Positions 49,278-61,436 of a DNA stretch of 64,000 nucleotides are shown here, piece by piece; position 1 is the stretch's first letter; every line of letters starts with the position of its first letter. The stretch spans positions 26,540,440 to 26,604,439 of the forward strand of contig CM042089.1 in the NCBI GenBank assembly GCA_023512835.1, read 5' to 3'. The notes under the pieces were generated by a model. It was given only the letters and a program-made list of their open reading frames with translations. It had not been told where the DNA came from and made no database searches. The stretch comes from Taxillus chinensis (taxonomy: Eukaryota > Streptophyta > Magnoliopsida > Santalales > Loranthaceae). The translations under genes and the position numbers were made by a program.

Positions 49278-51527
49278 TGTCACGCCCCCGAATTCCAGGG
49301 AACCCGGAACCGGGTACATGACTTCCCCTTGCCTGCACCCGAAAGGTCAAGGGGTTGGTGACTAGCACCAAAAGAGACTACACCGCGGGTGCTGTCTCAA
49401 ATATGCAACCCTGTACAGTCATACATCAAGGGTAATCCTGTACTTTCCCATACATCATCATGCATACAATAAGCCAAACAGTCATACAGACATCGCATCA
49501 CCAACAGTATGCAAATATAACTGTCCACGGACTCATGTCCGGGATACAAACATAATACAATACACAATACGAATATACGATCGTATCATACATCGAGTAG
49601 TGGGCACGTCCTTCCTGGAAGAAAGTCCTCCACTAGTCTCGGGTCACACCTGAAAAAGGTAAACAACAAGTAGGGGTGAGCGACAAGCTCGGTAGGTGAC
49701 CCCAACACTCCACATCATGCAACACATATAAGTCTATACTATATGCTCGGTGTACTCGTGCACCGTGTAGTGTGCATAAACATCGGGACTCGGCCTGCAA
49801 CAAATATCAGGACAACTTGTCCACGATCCTCCATGGGATCCCAGCTCGGGCACTCGGCCCTAGCTCCACGAGCTCAACGGCTCAACTCAGGCCTTAGCTG
49901 TCCACGGCGCAATATGCCCGGCCACGGTCGCCACACGGGCTCGCCATCGGTGCATATGCCTGCCATGTCAACCACATAAGCACCATCGGTGCATCACGGT
50001 GAGAACCCAAACAAGTCACGGAGTCCATGTCCCAATACCTCACACCAACATACTAACATTAGTATGGCATGTCATGCTCAACATTTCCTTTGGAACGAGC
50101 CGGTCTTCCCAAGTAAATCCTCAACCCTTGATTTATGAAGGAAGTACCCATAGCAGCCTATTTTCTTGAAATTAAAAGTCCCAGGCATTGGGTTCCCATA
50201 GCATAAATAAGATAATCTGATTTTTGGGGATTTTTCCTGAGATGTCTAACCCCACTTTCCAAAAATTCACCACTACGAACTTTTGGGTTTTTCCGAGATT
50301 TTACACTAAATCCCAAATTTCACATTTTGAAATAATGGGAATTAATTTTTCTAGTATTTTTCTTTGAATCCAAATGGGGGGTATTTCGTTATTTACATTG
50401 TAACTTAAGTATATACTTAAAATGTGTAGATGGGTATAGGTTGCAATGTAAATAGGTCCATCCGTCAAACGTATTTCGAATCTGCCAGTGAAACTACATT
50501 TTCGAATCTGCATTTCGAATCTCTTTTCGAACTGCCTTCGACTCTCGAATCTACACTCGAACTACCTTCGAAAACTACCTTCGAAGTACCCATGAACTGC
50601 CTTCGAAACTCCCTTCGACGTACCTTCGAACCTTCGAAACGACACTCGAAAATTTCACATTTGACACTCGAAATTACACTACATCGAACCTACCTTCGAA
50701 CCTTCGAACCTTCGAAACTGCACATTCGAAATTTCCAATTTCCAGTCGATCTCATCGGTCGTTTTCTACCCAGATTCATGACGATTCATCGTTCATCATC
50801 GTTTTTCACCTGTTTCTCGTCTGGATTCAACCCGGAATCTCATAAAACTCATACCTAATACTATATATTAGGTTTTAAATCACGTCTTACCCCTCAGAAC
50901 GCATTTAAATACAAGATTCAACCCAAAATTGGTTTTTCCCCAAATTCTAGGGTTCAACACGAATTTGCATGATTTCATCAAATTCTTACATGTTAATCCA
51001 AAAAAACAGCAAGAAAAGGGTGAAGAATCAATGGAACACCTACTTGGAATGATTCTTGATGCTTGAACGAGCTCAAAACGCCCCAAATCGCCAAGGCCTC
51101 CAAGCTTCCTTCTCTCTTTCTCTCTCTAAGCTCTCCAACGCAGAAACTTGAAACGCTGAAACGTAACGTGGAAGCTCTCTTTCCCCTATTTATTTTTTTT
51201 GCCAGTCAACTGACCTAGTCAACCATTGACCCAGTCAATAATTAACCTCCGAGGTCCCGAACTCCAAATTGAGTCAAACTACAGTCAAAACGCTCGAAAT
51301 GACGAGCACAATACTACACAGATATTAGTACACCCAAATGACCGCTCAAACGCAAAGTCAACCAATAGACCCCGAAAAGTCAACAGTCGGGTCAAACGGG
51401 GCCCCGACTCGGAATCGGGCCCAAGTACGATCAAAATGCTCACATCGACGGCTACACTACCGTCCAGGATAGTTACATTCCCATAGAATGACTATCTCTC
51501 AAAACTACCCAAATACGAGTCTTTACA
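49278..51527 (-). repeat. 3' LTR of the chromovirus
   Basis: TGTCACGCCCCC to GAGTCTTTACA on the plus strand, 2,250 bp. Contains the TTCGAA array at about 50468-50735. Confidence 0.92.
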
Positions 51528-51540
51528 TCCTCCCCACCTT
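51528..51540 (-). other. Polypurine tract of the chromovirus
   Basis: Minus strand AAGGTGGGGAGGA, directly before LTR start TGTAAAGACTCG. Confidence 0.8.
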
Positions 51541-51785
51541 AGGACTTTTCGTCCTCGAAAATAAAACACATGCCCAAATGACATAGCAAGATTCAAGCTC
51601 AATGTCCCAACAACAAAACATCAAACATGGTCACCGATCACACATGTGCAATGCAACTCGCAACAAGCCAAAGGGCTGACAAAATCCAACAACAATAAGC
51701 TAGACCACATCTCAAACAACATATGCAAAACAAATGCATAAAACATAACTCATACCTCAGGAAAGGTCCTCACATCCTCCCCACC

Positions 51786-53130
51786 TCATGACTGGTCATC
51801 CTCGAATAGCTCAGGATGAAGAATCCGCATCTGGCTCTCTTTCTCCCAAGTTTGCTCCTCCATGCCTCGGTGTCGCCATAACACCCGAACTAGTGGGATC
51901 GTCTTGCCCCGCAAGACCTGGTCCCGCATGTCCAAAATCTGTGCCGGCATCTCAACGACGGCACCATCGTCAGCCAAGTCGATCTCGCGATAGTCCAACA
52001 CATGAGAAGGATCTGGGTGATACCGCCTCAACTGAGACACATGAAACACATCATGTACTCGGGCCAACTCCGGTGGCAAAGCTAACCGATAAGCCACTGC
52101 GCCCACGGTGGCAACAATCTCAAATGGCCCCACAAAACGAGGGGAGAGTTTGGATCCACGTCCAAACCTCCGATGCCCTCGACGTGGCGAAACCCGCAAA
52201 AATACACGGTCACCCACCTCAAACTGCAAGGGTCGACGCCTATGGTCCGCATAGGACTTCTGCCTACTCTCGCTGCCGTTCAACATGCGCCGTCGAATCA
52301 GCCGCACTATCTCTGTGGTCTCTCGAACCATATCGGGACCGAGAACCGCTGTCTCCCCCGTCTGTGCCCAACACAAGGGTGATCTACAAGGCCGCCCATA
52401 TAGCGCCTCATACGGAGCCATCCCAATCGTGGCCTGATAATCGTTGTTGTAAGAGAACTCCACCAAAGGAAGGTGAGTCTCCCAAAAACCTCCAAAATCT
52501 AGGACACGGCACGCAACATATCCTCGAGTGTCCGAATCGTCCGCTCGGACCGGCCATCCGTCTGCGGATGAAAGGCCAGCTTGAGGTTCACCCTGGTACC
52601 CAAAGCTCGCTAGAATCGTCTCTCCAAACCGAGAGGTGAACCTCGCATCCCGATCGGATACAATAGACAATGGGACTCCATGCAACCGCACAATAACATC
52701 AATATACCTCTGTCCCAAAGTCCTCACTGGGTCTGTCTCGCGAATCGGAATAAAATGCGCCGATTTGGTCAATCGGTCCACAATAACCCATATAGTGTCG
52801 TGTCCCCTGGAACGAGGAAGTCCGATGACAAAATCCATGGTCACGTGGTCCCATTTCCACTCGGCACCGGCAAAGATCGCAACTCACCACCTGATCTCAG
52901 GTGCTCGCCTTGACCTGGCGACAGGTCAAACACCGCCTCACAAAATCAGCAACGGCCTTCTTCAGGCCTGGCCACCAAAATCGCCTCCTCACGGCATGGT
53001 ACATCTTGGTCCCACCAGGATGTACGGCTAACCTCGACCGGTGAAATTCCCGAAGAACCTCCTCCTGAAGAGAAGTGGGAACTATCAATCTACCCCTATA
53101 CCGCAACGACGTGCTCTGCATCCTCGATCC
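51786..53130 (-). pseudogene. Integrase with C-terminal chromodomain
   Basis: The zinc-finger part (53121-52897: HRSRLAVHPGGTKMYHAV, CLTCRQVK) is followed, after a frameshift, by a 352-codon frame (52844-51786). That frame has core aspartates in TMDFVIGLPRSRG and VSDRDARFTS, a GPY/F-type region (LSPRFVGPFEIV) and a chromodomain (VLRGKTIPLVRVLWRHRG then EEQTWEKE). Between them (about 52640-52560) the expected QTDGxSERTxxxLED text is replaced by out-of-frame sequence, apparently a pair of compensating indels. The catalytic glutamate is therefore lost. Confidence 0.82.
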
Positions 53131-54522
53131 GATCCGAAGATACCTGCCCGGTCCCGAATTTTGTCGCGGATGACCTCACAATCAACGTCCCCCATTGATC
53201 CTCTATGATCCTGTGCCGCATCTCTGGGGCCGCTTACAACAACACTGAGGGTCCCTCGCCCCTCGCTGGTCACCATTTGTAACCTCATTGCTGCCAACTG
53301 ACCCATCATCTCCCATTCCTTAATGGCACAATGGGCCACCACGGCCCTGCTCTTCCTACTCAGAGCATCTGCCACCACATTACCCTTCCCAGGGGTATAC
53401 ATCATATCAAACCAACGTTGCAGGTACTCCACCCACCGCCTCGCCTAAGGTTCAAGTCTCGCCGAGAGAAGATATATCGCAAGCTCTTGTGGTCCGTATA
53501 CACCACAAACTTCTCCCCAAGGAGATAATCTTGCCAGCTTTTAAGTGCAAAGATCACTGCAGCCCAACTCCAAATCATGCGTGGGATAGCTCTGCTCATG
53601 TGGTCTCAACTGCCTAGACCCATAAGCAATCACCTGCCGAGTCTGCATCAACACACAACCAAGTCCCACCCTGGAAGCATCACAATACACCTCGAAAGGC
53701 ACACCCTCCTGTGGAAGAATCAAGATAGGTGCTGAGGTCAATCGTGCCTTCAGCTCCATGAAAGCACTCTCACACGCATCAGACCAAATGAAAGGAACTC
53801 CCTTCCTAGTCAAGTGTGTCATAGGAGCTGCCAACCGGGAAAAATCCTCCACGAACCTCCGATAATAGCCTGCCAAACCAAGGAAGCTACGAATCTCAAA
53901 CACATTCGTGGGCCTCTTCCACGACATGATCGCCTCAATCTTCTCAGGATCCACTGTGATACCCTCCGAAGATACCACATGCCCCAAGAAGTGCACTTGT
54001 TGCAACCGAAGTCACATTTTGTGAACTTCGCATACAACCGATGCTCTCGCAAGGTCTGCAACACAACCTGCAAATGCTCCTCATGCTCCCTCTTGGTCGC
54101 CGAATAGACCAAAATATCATCGATGAACACCACAACGAACATATCTAAAAATGGAGCAAACACCTGGTTCATCAATCCCATAAACACTGCTTGGAGCATT
54201 CGTGAGCCCAAACGGCATCACAAGCCACTCATAATGCCCATAGCGACAACCGAATGCGGTCTTTGGGATATCTGCCTCCCTAACCCTCAACCGATGGTAT
54301 CCAGATCTCAAGTCTATCTTGGAAAACCATCTTGCACCTCGAAACTGATCAAACAGGTCGTCGATCCTCGGCAATGGATACCTGTTCTTCACAGTCACCT
54401 GGTTCAGCTTCCGGTAGTCTATACATAGCCGAAGTGAACCATCCGCCTTCTTGGCGAACAACACTTGGAGCGCCCCACGGTGAGCTACTCCGCCTTGATA
54501 AAGCCTCGCGCCAATAGGTCAT
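53085..54522 (-). pseudogene. Reverse transcriptase and RNase H, frameshifted
   Basis: RT motifs: [43 protein letters not shown] and the catalytic FIDDILVYS. RNase [48 protein letters not shown]. Frameshifts lie near 54200, 54000, 53590, 53450 and 53140, each joining adjacent ORFs of one normal protein order. Confidence 0.82.
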
Positions 54523-55389
54523 CTATTTGTCTCTTGAGCTCTCTAAGCTCGTCGGTGCCATCCTGTAGGCCGCTAACCCGATCGGTGTTGTCCCCGGCAA
54601 CAACTCGATCGAAAACTCTACCTCCCTCACGGGTGGTAAACTGACCAAGTCCTCGGGAAACACATCCGGGAACTGATCTACAATGGGTGGCAAAACAGCC
54701 TTCCCCTCTCTCCGCCTGTCAACCAATGTCAAGCTGGCTAACTGGTGGGTCACATCACCCCACCCATGCCTCAATGGTCCCAACCTGCATGCTTCCTCAG
54801 TCCACTCACCCACAAAGACACCCCGCGTGCCCCCTGGTGTGAGGAACGTCACACGCCGTCGAAAACAATCAATCTTGGCCTCCACGGAGACCAACCAGTC
54901 CATACCCAGGATAACATCGAAATCATCTAACTCCATGATATACAAATCACACAACAGGTTAACACCCCCAAGTGTTACCTGACAAGCACGACAGATACTC
55001 TCAAGTATCACAATTCCACCCAAAGGTGAAGCAACCATCAGAGACTGACTCACTGTCTCCTGGTCTAACTCTAATCCAACCACCGTAGCATACGAAATAA
55101 AAGAATGGGTAGCACCAGTATCAATCAAAACCGAACAAATAGTATGAGAAATGATGATGGTACCTCTCACCACTGAAGGTCCTGCTCCTGCCTCATCCAC
55201 TGGTGGAACCTCTGCCTCTCTGCTGGTGAGGGCAAAAGTCCTCCCTCGTGGTCCACTGCCACTAGCCTGGCCCATTGGGGCCTTGCCCCGCCGATCAACA
55301 TGACCCTGAGCCTCCCGCCGAGGCCGCCGCACCGCAGTCGCATCTCGTGCTCTGTGCCGGTGGCACCGACCTCCGAGATGGAGCCCCAC
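54523..55389 (-). pseudogene. Aspartic protease and RT N-terminus
   Basis: Active-site text LIDTGATHSFIS (Asp codon at about 55122). The fold continues to DFDVILGMDWL, then the linker VDQFPDVFPEDL and REVEFSIELLPGTTP before RT. The frame is lost after RMAP at about 54560. Confidence 0.82.
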
Positions 55390-56542
55390 TCCTCTGTCCC
55401 CGATCTCTTGGACGAGGGCCTACACCGCTGGTTGAGCTAAGGGTAACACATTCCCTAGCTCCATGCCCCACTTTCCCGCATCGGAAGCATGTCATCTTTT
55501 TCCTTGGGCGCTCTCTCGAGACATGCCCGGTCAAACCACAACTCCAACAGTACCTGGCCTCCTGGCTGGCCGAACTCTCACGGGGTCCCACCGCCTGGCT
55601 AGAAACCCTCTGCACCTGCCTCCTCTCAGGCCGAGCGGCACCGCTCTCCCCACTCTGCCTCTTCTTGCTCGGACCTGCCGAACCGCCCGGCCTCCGAGCT
55701 CTCGCCTGATCCCGACCTCGCTCAATAATGATCGCCTTGTCGACCGCCTCCCGTAGGCTGGTCAATCGCATCGGTTCTAGTTGTCTTTTCAAAGATGGCC
55801 TCAAGCCCTGAATGAAGTCCTGCGTCTTCCGGCCTTCCTTTTCCAAAGACTCCAGAGCAAACCGCCCCAAATCTGTGAAGGCTTGCACATACTCACCCAC
55901 AACTATGCTACCCCGCACAAGCTCATAATACTCTCTACGTCGAGTATACCGCAACGAGCCGGGAAAATACTCCCCAAAGAAGCGCTCAACAAACTCTCTC
56001 CAGCTCATCCGATCGCCATGGACAGCTCTAGTGGATTCCCACCACCTGCGTGGGATACCCAACAGATAGTGCGTCGCCACGCGCACCCGCTCCTCATCCT
56101 GGCACCCCAATCATCTCAAAGATGTCCTCTGTCCATCTAATCCAGTCCTCGGCTACCTCAGGCCGTGAACCATCCTCAAAAGTCCTGGGTGCATGTTTCA
56201 AAAACCGTGCGGCCCAATCCACTCCTCGTCGTGCTTGCTCTATCACGACCTCCTGTTGGTGCACATCCTGCACCACCCTCGCCTCTCTGCGCTGAGGCCG
56301 TGTGGTGGCCGCCGAGGCCGCTGTTGCCTCTTCGACTCATCCACCTCTCTAGCCATATCCCTCATCGAGCCCTGCATACCCCGCATGGCCTCCTGCAACC
56401 GAATCAATACCCGAGCCAAATCAGGTCCCACAACGGGAGCCGACGATCTCTCGCTGCGGGCTCTGCGCCCCTGGTGCCCCGACTCTATCGTGGGCTCCTC
56501 TGCCGGGCCTTGGCCTCGGACGGCTCTCCTCGGTGGTGCCAT
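55295..56542 (-). pseudogene. gag (capsid and zinc knuckles)
   Basis: ATG at 56542 (MAPPRRAVRGQGPAEEP). Capsid region FLKHAPRTFEDGSRPEVAED, then THYLLGIPRRWWEST and WREFVERFFGEYFPGSLR. Two CCHC knuckles follow: CFRCGKVGHGARECV is intact, while CWSCGLTGHVSRERP has Arg for the last Cys. Frameshifts near 56276 and 56100. Confidence 0.82.
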
Positions 56543-57005
56543 CACACCGGCCACAATAACAAACAACAAACGATCAATAAGACAAACGGCCATCAAAGGC
56601 ACAACCGACTTGTAGGTTCTCACCACACGACCTGTAGGTCCATACCATGCATATAGCATCGTGTCCCCCATCAGGGTACACCACATGACCCGTAGGTCCA
56701 CAACCATGCATATAGCATCGTGTCACCCCATAGGGTACACCACATCCAGTCCTGGCTCTCACGGCCACGTGCCATCTTGGCACCACATACGAGCACATCA
56801 CACACAAAGACAATCTAGTGCCCTATATGCACACAATCATACCACTAGCAATGCACCCTATGTATGCTCCTAGGATGATCTAACTGACACCAACATAACC
56901 TAGAATACCTATAAGGACTGCGTTGATCAGGCGCCCTCCTTATAGTTTTCCAAGTCACATGGAATCAATTAACCACCCCTCACTAACCTAGGTCCGCTAG
57001 ACCAT

Positions 57006-57017
57006 GCTCTGATACCA
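57006..57017 (-). other. Primer-binding site, tRNA-Met
   Basis: Minus strand TGGTATCAGAGC, three bases after the 5' LTR end (GGGCGTGACA). Confidence 0.88.
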
Positions 57018-57020
57018 ACT

Positions 57021-59266
57021 TGTCACGCCCCCGAATTCCAGGGAACCCGGAACCGGGTACATGACTTCCCCTTGCCTGCACCCGAAAGGTCAAGGGGTTG
57101 GTGACTAAGCACCAAAAGAGACTACACCGCGGGTGCTGTCTCAAATATGCAACCCTGTACGATCATACATCAAGGGTAATCCTGTACTTTCCCATACATC
57201 ATCATGCATACAATAAGCCAAACAGTCATACAGACATCGCATCACCAACAGTATGCAAATATAACTGTCCACGGACTCATGTCCGGGATACAAACATAAT
57301 ACAATACACAATACGAATACGATGATGTATCATACATCGAGTAGTGGGCACGTCCTTCCTGGAAGAAAGTCCTCCACTAGTCTCGGGTCACACCTGAAAA
57401 AGGTAAACAACAAGTAGGGGTGAGCGACAAGCTCGGTAGGTGACCCCAACACTCCACATCATGCAACACATATAAGTCTATACTATATGCTCGGTGTACT
57501 CGTGCACCGTGTAGTGTGCACAAACATCAGGACTCGGCCCGAACAAATATCAGGACAACTTGTCCACGATCCTCCATGGGATCCCAGCTCAGGGCACTCA
57601 GCCCTAGCTCCACGAGCTCAACGGCTCAACTCAGGCCTTAGCCTGTCCACAGCGCAATATGCCCGGCCACAGTCGCCACACAGGCCTGCCATCGGTGCAT
57701 ATGCCTGCCATGTCAACCACATAGCACCATCGGTGCATCACGGTGAGAACCCAAACAAGTCACGGAGTCCATGTCCCAATACCTCACACCAACATACTAA
57801 CATTAGTATGGCATGTCATGCTCAACATTTCCTTTGGAACTGTAGCCAGTCTTCCCAAGTAAATCCTCAACCCTTGATTTATGAAGGAAGTACCCATAGC
57901 AGCTATTTTCTTGAAATTAAAAGTCCCGGCATTGGGTTCCCATAGCATAAATAAGATAATCTGATTTTTGGGGATTTTTCTGAGATGTCTAACCCCACTT
58001 TCCAAAAATTCACCACTACGAACTTTTGGGTTTTTCCGAGATTTTACACTAAATCCCAAATTTCACATTTTGAAATAATGGGAATTAATTTTTCTAGTAT
58101 TTTTCTTTGAATCCAAATGGGGGGTATTTCGTTATTTACATTGTAACTTAAGTATATACTTAAAATGTGTAGATGGGTATAGGTTGCAATGTAAATAGGT
58201 CCAGTCCAGTCAAACTGTATTTCGAATCTGCCAGTGAAACTACATTTTCGAATCTGCATTTCGAATCTCTTTTCGAACTGCCTTCGACTCTCGAATCTAC
58301 ACTCGAACTACCTTCGAAAACTACCTTCGAAGTACCCATGAACTGCCTTCGAAACTCCCTTCGACGTACCTTCGAACCTTCGAAACGACACTCGAAAATT
58401 TCACATTCGACACTCGAAATTACACTACATCGAACCTACCTTCGAACCTTCGAACCTTCGAATCGCACATTCGAAATTTCCAATTTCCATCGATCTCATC
58501 GGCTGTTTCTCTACCCAGTTCATGACGATTCTTGTTCATCATCGTTTTTCACTTGTTTCTCGTCTGGATTCAACCCGAATCTCATAAAACTCATACCTAA
58601 TACTATATATTAGGTTTTAAATCACGTCTTACCCCTCAAACGCATTTAAATACAAGATTCAACCCAAAATTGGTTTTTCCCCAAATTCTAGGGTTCAACA
58701 CGAATTTGCATGATTTCATCAAATTCTTACATGTTAATCCAAAAAAAACAGCAAGAAAAGGGTGAAGAATCAATGGAACACCTACTTGGAATGATTCTTG
58801 ATGCTTGAACGAGCTCAAAACGCCCCAAATCGCCAAGGCCTCCAAGCTTCCTTCTCTCTTTCTCTCTCTAAGCTCTCCAACGCAGAAACTTGAAACGCTG
58901 AAACGTAACGTGGAAGCTCTCTTTCCCCTATTTATTTTTTTTGCCGTCAATCGACCTAGTCAACCATTGACCCAGCAATAATTAACCTCCGAGGTCCCGA
59001 ACTCCAAATTGAGTCAAACTACAGTCAAAACGCTCGAAATGACGAGCACAATACTACACAGATATTAGTACACCCAAATGACCGCTCAAACGCAAAGTCA
59101 ACCAATAGACCCCGAAAAGTCAACAGTCGGGTCAAACGGGGCCCCGACTCGGAATCGGGCCCAAGTACAGTCAAAATGCTCACATCGACGGCTACACTAC
59201 CGTCCAGATAGTTACATTCCCATAGAATGACTATCTCTCAAAACTACCCAAATACGAGTCTTTACA
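57021..59266 (-). repeat. 5' LTR of the chromovirus
   Basis: TGTCACGCCCCC to GAGTCTTTACA on the plus strand, 2,246 bp. Nearly identical to 49278-51527, with scattered small indels. Confidence 0.92.
58219..58480. repeat. TTCGAA-rich array in the chromovirus LTR
   Basis: About thirteen TTCGAA hexamers in 260 bp, some spaced as TTCGAACCTTCGAA, which contains GAAnnTTC. The counterpart is at 50468-50735. It lies about 790-1,050 bp into the LTR in element sense. Confidence 0.7.
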
Positions 59267-59271
59267 TTGGA

Positions 59272-61366
59272 GACTGACTTCGAGCTTAGATCTGGTCTTA
59301 TACATCTTCTTCCCAAGTTCCATGGGCTATCTGGAGAAGACCCACATAAGCATCTTAAAGAGTTCAATGTGGTCTGTTCAACCACGAAGCCCCGTAATGT
59401 TCCAGAAGATCAGATCAAGTTGAGAGCTTTCCCATTCTCACTTGATGGAGCTGCAAAAGACTGGTTGTATTACTTGCAACCAGAAGATGTGACATACTGG
59501 AACGAGCTAAAGAAATTGTTCTTGAATCGATTCTTCCCAGCATCGAGGACCACAACGATCCGAAAGGAGATCTCAGGCATCAAACAGGGACATAGCGAGA
59601 CGATGTACGAGTATTGGGAGCGCTTCAAGAAGTTGGTTGCTGGTTGTCCACATCACCAAATTAGCAACCAACTCCTTATTCAGCATTTCTATGAGCGTCT
59701 CACATCTATGGAGAGGAGCATGGTGGATACAGCTGCAGGAGGAGCCCTAGTTGATAAAACACCAGTGGATGCAAGAGCTCTCATTGACAAGATGGTACAT
59801 AATACACAATAATTTGGAGATCGAGCATTGCCTACACAGCGAGGAGTCCACCACGTGAGCCCCAGCACACAACCTAGTCTTGAGGCACAAAAACTTGATG
59901 AGATCTCTACTATGATAAGGCAGATGGCCTTAGCCTTACCAGGCCTTGCTAGTCCTACGAAAGTTTGTGGAATTTGTACCGCCACTGATCACCCTACTGA
60001 TGCATGTCCACAACTCCAGGAGACAGAAGTGTGTAATGACATCTTTCCAAGTCGCCCATATGAGCAGCAACAGCAGCAGCAGTGTCCCCCTCAGCAGAAA
60101 TATAATCCATTCTCACAAACATATAATCCAGGGTGGAGAGATCATCCCAATCTTCGCTACGGGACAGGGCAACCACAAAGACATCCATATCCACAAAATT
60201 TTCAGAAGAGATCTGAGGGGCCAACATTGAATGGTCAACAACAAGCTCATCCTCAACAAAAGGCAGAACTAGATAACTTTAATCACCTTCAGTAGATTGT
60301 GCTCAACCAACAGAATGAGTTAAAGGAACTCAAGATGCAAATAAGTCAGATGGCCACCGCTGTGCATGAGATCACTAGTCATCAGCAGAACACACTTCCC
60401 TCTCAGACTACTCCCAATCCTAAGGGGAATGTCAGTTCTATCACTTTGAGGAGTGGCAAGCAAACTGGAGATCCACAGGTTCCATCTACTCCACCAGGAT
60501 TTGCACCACTAGCCAAGGGGCCACCCCTACCTCAACCACTGAGGAACCAGAGATCAAGGAAAAAGAGCTGAAGAAGGAGAAGGAGACTACCTCTAAACCT
60601 CTTCCATTCCCATATAAGGCTATTCAAAACAAGAAGATGACAAATGAGGCAATTCAGCAGGAGGTTCTGGATATATTTAAAAGGGTGGAGATCAACATTC
60701 CACTTTTGGAGGCCATCAAGCAAATCCCTCGATTTGCTAAATTCTTGAAGGAATTATGTATCAATAGAAGAAGAAGCCTAAAGGGAGTTGAAAGGGTTGA
60801 CCTTGGGAGAATAGTCTCAGCACTCATCACACATTCTCCTTCCATGCCTCCGAAGTGTGAAGACCTTGGCACCTTCACTATTCCATGTACCATTGGGACA
60901 CTTCACTTTTCTGATACTTTGTGTGACTTGGGCGCCTCTATCAATGTCATGCCCTATTCTGTCTACTCTTCTCTTCACATTGGGGAGCTTAAGCCAACAC
61001 AGGTGGTAGTCCAATTGGTTAATAGATCCACAGTTGGACCAGTAGGCGTTCTTGAGGATATTCTAGTTAGAGTGAGAGATGTTATCTTTCCCGCTGATTT
61101 CTATGTCCTCAACATGGAGGAGGACTTGGCGAACTCTCATGCCCCTATCATTCTTGGCAGGTCATTTCTCAAAACTGCCAAGACCATCATTAATGTTTAC
61201 CAAGGTACGCTTTCTATGGAGTTTGGTGATGAAATTATTAAATTTAATATTTTAGACTCCATGAAGCATCCCTCTAATGAGCATAGTATCTTATTCCTCT
61301 CACACACTAAACCACCAAATGAGATTGATTCTGACCTTGATTTCAGTGATATGAATGATTTTGGTA
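59272..61366 (+). pseudogene. Athila-like gag (main part) and protease, inverted block
   Basis: Gag: GLIHLLPKFHGLSGEDPHK, AFPFSLDGAAKDWLYYL, RFFPASRTTTIRKEISGI, and a CxxC-H-C knuckle (CGICTATDHPTDACP). Protease-like domain: GTLHFSDTLCDLGASINVMP, then HAPIILGRSFLKTA; the family has DLGAS in place of DTGA. Stops at 59810 and 60293, frameshift near 60520. The frame runs directly into the tRNA-derived sequence, so the last residues (KYSRLSRG) are tRNA-encoded. Confidence 0.82.
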
Positions 61367-61367
61367 A

Positions 61368-61433
61368 GTATAGTGGTAAGTATTCCCGCCTGTCACGCGG
61401 GTGACCCGGGTTCGATCCTCGGCAACGGCGCCA
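61368..61433 (+). pseudogene. tRNA-Asp(GTC) fossil with CCA end, joined to an LTR
   Basis: 66 nt match plant tRNA-Asp from the D arm to the 3' end. The anticodon stem CCCGC/GCGGG encloses loop CTGTCAC with anticodon GTC at 61392-61394. The T arm has TTCGATC with one C-to-T. The acceptor strand CAACGGC is followed by G and CCA. CCA is added after transcription in eukaryotes, so its presence points to an RNA template. The 5' acceptor strand (about 9 nt) is absent, so it is not a working gene. Spacer ATT and LTR start TGAAAAGGG follow, the order of a tRNA-primed minus-strand DNA. Confidence 0.88.
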
Positions 61434-61436
61434 ATT

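Larger units (their letters stand above)
49278..59266 (-). mobile_element. Complete Ty3 chromovirus (Tekay/Del-like), 9,989 bp
   Basis: Two LTRs (49278-51527 and 57021-59266), TSD TTGGA (49273-49277 and 59267-59271), tRNA-Met PBS, polypurine tract, and gag-PR-RT-RH-INT-chromodomain on the minus strand. The LTRs are very similar, so insertion is the most recent in this stack. Several frameshifts break the coding region. Clade from the RT/RH text and the C-terminal chromodomain; tentative. Confidence 0.92.

Noticed and set aside
50430..50858. 142-codon ORF, with a counterpart at 58173-58613
   Set aside because: Runs through the TTCGAA array of the LTR (repeated FE/LE residues); a repeat artefact in both LTRs.
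51788..52639. Plus-strand 283-codon ORF
   Set aside because: Antisense of integrase-chromodomain; no independent homology or codon signal seen.
61368..61433. Functional tRNA-Asp gene
   Set aside because: Lacks the 5' acceptor strand and encodes CCA, which plant nuclear tRNA genes do not; better explained as retroelement-captured primer.
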